64,000 bases of DNA from Scleromatobacter sp039920745 (GTDB lineage: Bacteria > Pseudomonadota > Gammaproteobacteria > Burkholderiales > Burkholderiaceae_C). Below the pieces are notes generated by a model. It had not been told where the DNA came from. It did not search any database and saw only the letters and a program-made list of their open reading frames with translations. The stretch's first letter is position 1. Every line of letters starts with the position of its first letter. The position numbers and the translations under genes were made by a program. This document shows, in pieces, positions 54,192 to 61,196 of the stretch. The stretch is taken from the NCBI GenBank assembly GCA_039920745.1, contig JBDSDD010000045.1, positions 1-64,000 on the forward strand. Direction: 5' to 3'.

Positions 54192-54887
54192 ATGAATTTC
54201 TGGGGCAAGTTGGCAGTCGCCGCATCGGTCGCGTGGATCTCTTCCACGGCATTCGCTCTTACCGACACGACCTCGCGCGGCGAGCCCGCCTCGGTGCTGG
54301 GCTCCGTCGACGCCTCGGCTGACGCCCGCTACGTCGAGCACTGGATCCACGCGAAAGGGGACGACCACGGACGCCCTTTCGTGATCGTCGACAAGAAGGC
54401 GGCGCGCATCTACGTGTTCGGCGCCGGCGGCAGCCTCTTGGGCATGTCGTCCACCATCCTTGGGCAGTCGCGCGGTGACATCCCCGTGCCGGGCGCCGGC
54501 CAGAAGAACCCCGCCGACCTGCTGCCCTACGAGCGCAAGACGCCAGCCGGCCGCTTCGAATCGCAGCCCGGCCGCAACCTGCACGGCGAGCCGGTGGTCT
54601 GGGTCGACTACGAGAGCGGCATCGCCATCCACCGCGTGCGCCCCGGCACCTCGCAGACGCAGCGCCAAGCCAGCCTGGCGACGGAAGACCCGAACAACAA
54701 GCGCCTGTCGCTGGGCTGCGTGGTCGTACCGGAGAACTTCTTCCTGGACGTCGTGCTGCCCACTCTGGGCCAGGTCCACGGCACGATCTACGTGCTGCCC
54801 GAGGACGGCCCGGTCGAGGCGATGTTCGCCGACCCCAAGGCCAGCACCACGGTCGCGTCGCGCCGGATCGACGTCAGCGCTCGCTAG
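54192..54887 (+). CDS. Exported L,D-transpeptidase-like (YkuD) protein
   Basis: A 231-aa protein with a signal peptide (LAVAASVAWISSTAFA). FVIVDKKAARIYVFGAGGSL begins a YkuD-like beta domain. His147 in GIAIHRVRP and Cys176 in RLSLGCVVVPENFF are the candidate catalytic pair. L,D-transpeptidases cross-link peptidoglycan or attach proteins to it. The spacing between His and Cys is longer than in the classical motif and the usual following Arg is Val, so activity is uncertain. The last bases overlap the LysR gene on the other strand by 4 bp. Confidence 0.78.
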   Translation: MNFWGKLAVAASVAWISSTAFALTDTTSRGEPASVLGSVDASADARYVEHWIHAKGDDHGRPFVIVDKKAARIYVFGAGGSLLGMSSTILGQSRGDIPVPGAGQKNPADLLPYERKTPAGRFESQPGRNLHGEPVVWVDYESGIAIHRVRPGTSQTQRQASLATEDPNNKRLSLGCVVVPENFFLDVVLPTLGQVHGTIYVLPEDGPVEAMFADPKASTTVASRRIDVSAR

Positions 54888-55798
54888 GGCTCGTCGCGCG
54901 TGCGCAGCATCGCCAGCGAGCAATCGAACTCGTGTCGCACCCAGTCGCGTAGCGCGATCAGCGGCGGCCAGTTCTTCAGCGCGGGCGGATAGACGAGGCT
55001 GTACGGCTGGACGCGGTCCAGGATCAGCGACACGTCGAACAGCTTGGCCAGGCGCCCGTCGCGCAGCGCGTCGGCGGCCAGCAACTCGCGCACGACCGCG
55101 AGCCCCAATCCCTGCTCCGTGGCTTGCAGCATCAGGCCGACGTCGTTGAACGATGCGACCGGTGTCCCGCGCGAGCGCACCCCCGCGGCCGCGAACCAGC
55201 TTTCCCAGGTTTCGGCTTCGCCGAGCAGCGGCTCGCGCGCCAGGTCGGCAGGCGCGCCCTGGTTCAGGCGCAGCGCGGCGGCAGGCGCGGCGACGGCGAT
55301 CATCGGCGTGGGCGTGTCGTAAAGGCGCTCGTGCAGCAGGCCGGGCCACGGCCCCGGGCCGGTGCGGATCGCGGCGTGGAAGCCCTCGCGCTGCAGGTCG
55401 ACCAGGTTGAACGAGGCCTCGATGTCGATCGGGATGTCGGGATGGCGCTCGCGCCACTGGCCCAGCCGCGGCAGGAACCAGCGCTGGGCGAACGACGGCA
55501 GCATCGTGATGCGCAGCCCCTGCGTGGCGCCCGCGGCCGCGGCGGCGGCCTGTACGCCGTCCTCCACCAATGCCAGCGCCGGCCCAGCCTGGCGCAGCAG
55601 CGCCTGGCCGGCCGCGTTCAGGTGGATGCGCCGGCCGCGCCGGTCGAACAACGGGAAGCCCAGCCGGTTCTCGATCTCACCGATCTGCTGGCTGACGGCG
55701 CTGTGGGTCAGGTGCAGCGCCTCGGCGGCGGCGCGCAGGTTCTCCAACTGAGCGACGGCGACGAAGGTGGGCAGGAAATTGAGCTGGATACGGGGCAT
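54884..55798 (-). CDS. LysR-family regulator, GcvA-like
   Basis: A 304-aa LysR protein. The helix-turn-helix is at residues about 5-65 (LENLRAAAEALHLTHSAVSQ and QIGEIENRLGFPLFDRRGRR), followed by the effector domain starting LRITMLPSFAQRWFLPRLGQ, as in the GcvA subgroup and in the LysR gene at 14371-15330. It is divergent from a small gene across 111 bp, which it may regulate along with itself. Confidence 0.9.
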   Translation of the reverse strand: MPRIQLNFLPTFVAVAQLENLRAAAEALHLTHSAVSQQIGEIENRLGFPLFDRRGRRIHLNAAGQALLRQAGPALALVEDGVQAAAAAAGATQGLRITMLPSFAQRWFLPRLGQWRERHPDIPIDIEASFNLVDLQREGFHAAIRTGPGPWPGLLHERLYDTPTPMIAVAAPAAALRLNQGAPADLAREPLLGEAETWESWFAAAGVRSRGTPVASFNDVGLMLQATEQGLGLAVVRELLAADALRDGRLAKLFDVSLILDRVQPYSLVYPPALKNWPPLIALRDWVRHEFDCSLAMLRTRDEP

Positions 55799-55909
55799 GG
55801 GCAGTTTCGCTGGTCAGTCCAGCTTACCAACAAGCCCCGAATTCGTCGATATACGCCGTGAAATCTCGGGCCTATTCTTACCAGCATCGAAGTCCACCGG
55901 AGAAGCGCC

Positions 55910-56164
55910 ATGACCACCTGCACCCTCACCCCGACCGTCTCGGCCTCGTTCGGAACCCGCTTCGTCGAGGCTGCCGTGCGCTATTTCAGCCGCTCGGTGG
56001 TCACGCGCGAGGCCATCGACCAGGCATGGATCGACTCGGGACTCGGGCGGCTGAGCCGCGCGACGCTGGAAGATATCGGCGCACCGCCACAGCTGCTGGC
56101 CGACGCCGAACGCCGCGAGGCGTGGAAGCTCGCATCGGCGCTGGACGCGGCGCGGCTGCTTTGA
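55910..56164 (+). CDS. Small DUF1127-like protein
   Basis: An 84-aa protein. The C-terminal half, GLGRLSRATLEDIGAPPQLL and then ADAERREAW, resembles the DUF1127 motif (L-s-x-x-x-L-x-D-I-G), which in other bacteria occurs in small regulatory or RNA-binding proteins. The N-terminal half is unrecognised. It is divergent from a LysR gene and is a likely target of it. The stop abuts the alpha/beta hydrolase stop on the other strand. Confidence 0.6.
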   Translation: MTTCTLTPTVSASFGTRFVEAAVRYFSRSVVTREAIDQAWIDSGLGRLSRATLEDIGAPPQLLADAERREAWKLASALDAARLL

Positions 56165-57136
56165 CTACCGGGCGGCCGCCGCGGGCAACGCGTCGCGGAA
56201 GTGGACGTAGTCGGCGGCGGTCAGTTCGGGCCGCTCGAGCATCGGCGCGTGGCCGACATGCGGCATGACGATGGCTTGCGCGTTGGGCAGCAGCGCCTTG
56301 AGGATGGGCACGGCGCCCACCGACAGCGCGCGATCCTCGGCGCCCCAGACGATCAGCGTGGGCGTGGCCAGGCCCTTGACCGCGGCGCTGACCGAGTCGG
56401 TGGCGATCTGCTGGAACACCTGACGCTCGAGCGCCTGGTTGGCGATGCGTTCGCGCGCGAGCACGTTCATCACCGAGCCCGGGATGTAGGGCGGGTCACT
56501 CATCACGAACTTGATGAACGCCGGATAGTCGCTCTCCTGGGTGATCATCAGCGGGTTGTTACCGGTGCTCGCGATGGTCGTCGCGAGCTCGCTGGGCGGG
56601 GCTTCGGCGATCCCTGCGCAGTCGATCAGCCACAGGCTGGCGACCTCCTGCGGATGCTGCGCGGCGAAGCTCATCGCGATGCCGCCGCCCATCGAGTTGC
56701 CACCGATGTCGAGGCGCGACAAGCCCAGGGCCTGCGTGAAGGCGTGCAGGCGCTGGGCCTGCGCGGCGTAGTGGTAGTCGACGTCGCTCAGGTGCGACGA
56801 CTCGCCGAAGCCGACGAGGTCGGGAATGATCACGCGGTAGTGCGGCGTCAGGTAGCGTGCGATGCGGGTGAAGTTGTCCTTGTCGGCGCCGAAGCCGTGC
56901 ACCAGCACCAGCGGCGCGCCGGTGCCGCCTTCGAGGTAGACGAAGCGCGTGCCGTCGGGCAGCGTCAGCTCCTTGCGGGTGAGGCCCGCGTGCGAGCGTT
57001 CCATCGCGTATGCGGAGTCCTTCAGCGACGGTCCGATGCTGTCGCAGCCATGCAGCACGGCGACGAGGGCGATCGCGCTGGCGACCAGGGCGGTGCGCAA
57101 GGGTGTGCGCTGGGGGCGGGAGGGCAGTGACGTCAT
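56165..57136 (-). CDS. Alpha/beta hydrolase, probably membrane-associated
   Basis: A 323-aa hydrolase. An N-terminal hydrophobic segment (TALVASAIALVAVLHGCDSI) has a weak lipobox-like LHGC. APLVLVHGFGADKDNF is the oxyanion region, DIGGNSMGGGIAMSFA the nucleophile elbow (GNSMGG), VWGAEDRALS the Asp region and PHVGHAPMLERPE the catalytic His. The family includes lipases and esterases; the substrate is unknown. ATG 57136 is used, with GTG 57160 an alternative. Confidence 0.85.
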   Translation of the reverse strand: MTSLPSRPQRTPLRTALVASAIALVAVLHGCDSIGPSLKDSAYAMERSHAGLTRKELTLPDGTRFVYLEGGTGAPLVLVHGFGADKDNFTRIARYLTPHYRVIIPDLVGFGESSHLSDVDYHYAAQAQRLHAFTQALGLSRLDIGGNSMGGGIAMSFAAQHPQEVASLWLIDCAGIAEAPPSELATTIASTGNNPLMITQESDYPAFIKFVMSDPPYIPGSVMNVLARERIANQALERQVFQQIATDSVSAAVKGLATPTLIVWGAEDRALSVGAVPILKALLPNAQAIVMPHVGHAPMLERPELTAADYVHFRDALPAAAAR

Positions 57137-57202
57137 GTTGTCACTGTAGTCGGTCGGCACGCTGCGGGCGACTCGCTTTCGTCGAACGCGCGCCCGCCCG
57201 GG

Positions 57203-58687
57203 TCAGAGGGCGCCGAACGCGCTGAATTCGCCGAGCGCTCCCAGCGACCGCTCGAGTGCGGCGAAGCAGTCGGCGTCGATCGAGGTGCCGATGCCGTCGC
57301 GCATGATCTGCATGGCCGTGTCGGTGGGCATGGCCGGCCGGTAGGGGCGGTCGGCGGTCAGCGCGTCGAAGATGTCGGCGGTGGTGATGATGCGGGTCTC
57401 GAGGCGGATGTGGCGCGCGTCGAGGCCGCGCGGATAGCCCGTGCCGTCCAGCTTCTCGTGGTGCGCGCCCGCAATGCGCGCAAGCACGCCGAACGCGCTG
57501 ATGCGCCCGAGGATCTGCTCGGTGTGCAGCGCGTGGCGTTGCACCGTCGCCCATTCCCACGGGTCGAGCTTGCCGGGCTTGTCCAGGATCTGGTTGCTGA
57601 CGCCCAGCTTGCCGACGTCGTGCAGCAGCGCGCCGCGGCGCAGCCAGCGGCGTTCGGTGGCTGCGAGGCCCAGTTGCTCCGAGAGCTGGTCGGAGATCAG
57701 CGCGACGCGCGAGCTGTGGCCGGCCGTGTACGGGCTTTTGGCGTCGACGATCTGGCCGAAGGCCATCGCGATGTCGTCGAGGTAGTCGTCGTCGACCGGT
57801 TGCAACTGCTGCGACGGCTCCATCTCCAGCACGCGCAGCTCCAGGTCGTCGGAGCCGAGCTGGCACCAGAACGCGGGGTCGCGCGCCAGCACGGCGAAGG
57901 CGTCGGCGATGCGTGGGTCGAACCAGCGGCCGCTGCGGCGCGCTACTTCCTCGCGCGTGGCCTGCGCTCCCACGCCGGCGTGGAACACGTCCACCACCTG
58001 GGCCAGCAGCGCGATGCGCGCGTACAGCGGGATCTCCTTGCCGGACAGGCCTTGCGGCTGGCCGCTGCCGTCCCAGTGTTCGTCCAGCGACTGGATGGCG
58101 TCGGCCACGTCCTCGCCAAAACGCAGCTGGCGCGCGATCTGCGCGCCGCGCGAGCAGCGGGTTTCGGTGAGCTCGCGGTTGATCTCGCCACCGTTCTGCA
58201 CGGCGTTCATGACCGCGCGCAAGCGCTCGGCCAGGCTGGCCTTGACGCCCGTGTGGCGGATCACGAAGTTCATCAGGCTGGGCAGGCTCAGGCCCACCGT
58301 CTTGCGGTCGTGCTTGAACGTCAGGTCGTCGGTGAGGAACAGCTGGCAGATGCGCGCTGCGTTGCTGCTGCAGCCGGAGTCCTTGAGCAGGGTCGCGTAG
58401 TAGAGCTCGCGCATCTCGATCGTATTGAGCCCGATCGCGCGGCCGAGCTGTTGGCCGATCCAGCAACTGCGCATGCAATGGCCGGCCGGCTGGCCCTCGG
58501 TCATGTCGAGGGCGTGGCTCAGCGAGCCCAGCAGTTCGCCCAGGCGCGGGCCGCTGGCGGCGCTTGGTGGCGCCGGAGCGCGCGGCGCGAGCGCCCGCGG
58601 GTCGCGCGCCCCACCGAAACCGGAGGGCCTGCCGTCGCTCTGGTCATTGGCGGCGTCGGCGTGCAGGAGATCGAGCTGGTGGTCCAT
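57203..58687 (-). CDS. HD-GYP domain protein with a degenerate first HD domain
   Basis: A 494-aa protein. The C-terminal HD-GYP domain is intact: AGHSSRVALI, RGALLHDVGKLGVSNQILDK and AGAHHEKLDGTGYPRGLDAR, so c-di-GMP hydrolysis is expected. The first half is a related HD-like domain that has lost key residues (LLKDSGCS in place of HD, and DEHWDGSGQPQGL in place of the GYP motif) and may be regulatory. No membrane segment is present. It is divergent from a GGDEF-EAL gene. The frame is open upstream to 58894, but ATG 58687 gives the best start. Confidence 0.88.
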   Translation of the reverse strand: MDHQLDLLHADAANDQSDGRPSGFGGARDPRALAPRAPAPPSAASGPRLGELLGSLSHALDMTEGQPAGHCMRSCWIGQQLGRAIGLNTIEMRELYYATLLKDSGCSSNAARICQLFLTDDLTFKHDRKTVGLSLPSLMNFVIRHTGVKASLAERLRAVMNAVQNGGEINRELTETRCSRGAQIARQLRFGEDVADAIQSLDEHWDGSGQPQGLSGKEIPLYARIALLAQVVDVFHAGVGAQATREEVARRSGRWFDPRIADAFAVLARDPAFWCQLGSDDLELRVLEMEPSQQLQPVDDDYLDDIAMAFGQIVDAKSPYTAGHSSRVALISDQLSEQLGLAATERRWLRRGALLHDVGKLGVSNQILDKPGKLDPWEWATVQRHALHTEQILGRISAFGVLARIAGAHHEKLDGTGYPRGLDARHIRLETRIITTADIFDALTADRPYRPAMPTDTAMQIMRDGIGTSIDADCFAALERSLGALGEFSAFGAL

Positions 58688-58838
58688 CCAGGGTCTATCG
58701 GCGTCAGCGGGGCCCCGCTGAAGTCCGGAGAACGTGAGAAGTGTCGCGCTCCCCGTCCTGCTCGACGGCTCAATTTCCGGTGCGGACCGGTCGATAACCT
58801 CCTGACGCCCCACTGACAACCTCTTCCAGACACCCACC
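58688..58838. promoter_or_regulatory. Divergent promoter region between two c-di-GMP genes
   Basis: The 151 bp between the HD-GYP (minus) and GGDEF-EAL (plus) starts must carry both promoters if the chosen starts are right. No clear consensus or operator was found by eye. Confidence 0.4.
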
Positions 58839-61034
58839 ATGGCCCCCGACGAATCGTCGACGACGCCGAATCGAATCGCTCGCAGCGCTCCCATCGCGGT
58901 GCGGCTGGCGCTCGCGTTCGGCCTGCTGCTGGCGCTGCTGGCCGGCGTCGTGGCGCTGGCCCTGAGGCAAGCCGAGCTGGTGGGCGAATCAAGCCGTGTC
59001 GTCGCCGAGACCAGCCTGCGCCAGGTGCTGCTGGCGCGTCAGGCCGAGAAGGCCGCCCAGGCCGGCGCCCAGCACCTGCACACGCTGTTCCTGCTGGACG
59101 CCCGGTCCGACCGGATACCCGTCTACAAGCGGATCGACATCGAATTCGCCGACCAGAAGGCCGCGCTGTCGCAGTTGCTGGCCGATGCCCACGCGGTGGA
59201 GGACGCCGTCGTCGTCGAGCGCCTGATCGCCACGCGAGGCCGCTTTGAGGCCGCGTTTCAGCACACCGTCGAAGAGGTCGAGCTCAACCTGAATTCGGCG
59301 CGCCCGATCATGATCAAGGAGACGCTGCCGGCGCTCAACGACATGCTCGGCGCGCTCGACGCGCTGGTGGCCGTGAAGTCGGCCCAGGCCAACGCGACGA
59401 TCTCCAGCATCCGCATGCAGCAGGCCAAGAGCCGCGAATACGTGCTCGAGCTGTCGGGCCTGGCCGTGATCGTCGCGTTGCTATGCGCGGTGCTGATCAC
59501 CCGATCGATCACCCGGCCCCTGGCGCTGACCGTGGCGCTGGCCCGCGAGATCGCCGACGGCAAGCTGGACAGCCCGATGCCTCACCCGGGCCGCGACGAA
59601 GTCGGCCGCCTGATCATCGCGCTCGGCGAGATGCGCAACAGCCTGGCGCAGCGCGAGGCGCGCATCGTCGACCTGGCGTTCCGCGACCCGCTGACGGGCC
59701 TGGCCAACCGCACGCTGTTCAACGACCGCCTCGACCAGGCCGTCGGCACCGCGACGCGCACCGGGCATTCGATGTCCGTGCTGCTGATCGACCTGGATCG
59801 CTTCAAGAACGTCAACGACGTGCTGGGCCATCCGGTCGGCGACGAGCTGCTGAACCAGGTGGCCGACCGCCTGACACGCGAGCTGCGCCGAACCACGGAC
59901 ACCATCGCCCGCATTGGGGGCGATGAATTCGCCGTGCTGCTGCCGGCCCAGGGCCGCGAAGGCGCCGCGCTGCTGGCGCGCCAGCTGCTGACGGCGCTCG
60001 ACACGCCGGTGACCATCGAAGGCCAGACCGTCGACGTCAGCGGCTCGATCGGCATTGCCACCTTCCCCGATGACGGCGCCAACCCGACCGAACTGATGGC
60101 GCACGCCGACTCGGCGATGTACGTCGCCAAGCAGACCAGCAGCGGCTATGCCGCGTTCACGCAGAAGATGGCGCGCACCGGCGAGCACGGCCTGAGCCTG
60201 CTGTCCGACTTGCGCCGAGCGGTCGACGAGGACCAGTTCTACCTGCAGTACCAGCCCAAGATCTCGCTGAGCGACCGCAGTTGCCTGTCGGCCGAGGCGC
60301 TGATCCGCTGGCGCCACCCGACACGCGGCTTCGTGCCGCCCGACCAGTTCATCCCGTTCGCCGAGCAGACCGGCTGCATCAAGTCGATCACGCGCTGGGT
60401 GCTGGCCCGCGGGCTCTCGCAACTGGCGGCGTGGCGCGCGAACGGCCTGGAGATGTCGCTCAACATCAACGTGTCGACGCGCGACCTGGTGCAGCAGGAC
60501 CTGCCGGCCATCGTGCGCGCCCAGCTGCTGGCTGAAGGCGTGGCCGCGCGCCACCTGTGCCTGGAAGTGACCGAGAGCGCGATCATGGAGGACCCGACGC
60601 ACGCGCTGGCCTCGTTGCAGGCGCTGCACGAGATGGGCGTGCAGCTGTCGATCGACGACTTCGGCACCGGCTATTCGTCGCTGGCCTACCTGAAGAAGCT
60701 GCCGGTGCAGGAGCTCAAGATCGACCGCTCGTTCGTGATGAACCTCGACCTTGACGACAACGACCTCAATATCGTGCGCTCGACCATCGGCATGGCCCAC
60801 CACATGGGGCTGAAGGTGGTCGCCGAAGGTGTCGAGACCGAGTCCGTGGCCGCCCAGCTGAAGACGCTGGGCTGCGATGGCGCGCAGGGCTACCTGTTCA
60901 GCCGCCCGCTCGATGCGGACGCTTTCCTGGCCTGGGCCGTGGCTTCGCACGCGAGCAATCCGCCGCTGCACCTGGGTTCACCGGACGGCCCGCCGACCGC
61001 TGACCGGTTCGAGTCGACGCCCGTCGCGGGCTGA
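58839..61034 (+). CDS. Membrane GGDEF-EAL protein
   Basis: A 731-aa protein: two membrane helices (about 20-44 and 205-228) flank a periplasmic four-helix type sensor, followed by HAMP, GGDEF and EAL. GGDEF is intact at 360-364, with an RTTD inhibitory site exactly five residues before it. The EAL motif (residues 486-488) is intact, as are LCLEVTESAIMED, SIDDFGTGYSSLAYL and VVAEGVETE. Both synthesis and breakdown of c-di-GMP are therefore possible. It is divergent from the HD-GYP gene and upstream of a hybrid kinase. Confidence 0.92.
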   Translation: MAPDESSTTPNRIARSAPIAVRLALAFGLLLALLAGVVALALRQAELVGESSRVVAETSLRQVLLARQAEKAAQAGAQHLHTLFLLDARSDRIPVYKRIDIEFADQKAALSQLLADAHAVEDAVVVERLIATRGRFEAAFQHTVEEVELNLNSARPIMIKETLPALNDMLGALDALVAVKSAQANATISSIRMQQAKSREYVLELSGLAVIVALLCAVLITRSITRPLALTVALAREIADGKLDSPMPHPGRDEVGRLIIALGEMRNSLAQREARIVDLAFRDPLTGLANRTLFNDRLDQAVGTATRTGHSMSVLLIDLDRFKNVNDVLGHPVGDELLNQVADRLTRELRRTTDTIARIGGDEFAVLLPAQGREGAALLARQLLTALDTPVTIEGQTVDVSGSIGIATFPDDGANPTELMAHADSAMYVAKQTSSGYAAFTQKMARTGEHGLSLLSDLRRAVDEDQFYLQYQPKISLSDRSCLSAEALIRWRHPTRGFVPPDQFIPFAEQTGCIKSITRWVLARGLSQLAAWRANGLEMSLNINVSTRDLVQQDLPAIVRAQLLAEGVAARHLCLEVTESAIMEDPTHALASLQALHEMGVQLSIDDFGTGYSSLAYLKKLPVQELKIDRSFVMNLDLDDNDLNIVRSTIGMAHHMGLKVVAEGVETESVAAQLKTLGCDGAQGYLFSRPLDADAFLAWAVASHASNPPLHLGSPDGPPTADRFESTPVAG

Positions 61035-61131
61035 GCCGACCTCGCGCTGGCGTTGCGCAACAGGTTGCCAACGCGGGTGACCTGGTCTTTTGCCAAAGTA
61101 CCTTGCCTAAATAGGCCAATCGGGTCGGCTC
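61033..61131. other. Paired inverted repeats after the GGDEF-EAL gene
   Basis: GAGCCGACC (61033-61041) and GGTCGGCTC (61123-61131) are exact complements 81 nt apart. Between them lies GCCTA-AA-TAGGC (61105-61116). The outer pair starts at the stop codon of the GGDEF-EAL gene. It may form a long-range RNA stem or be a chance pair; no T-run follows. Confidence 0.4.
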
Positions 61132-61196
61132 GGCATTGACACGCCCCCACCTCAGCTGCAATCCTGCGCCTTCGACCCGAGGGAAACGAGAACAAG

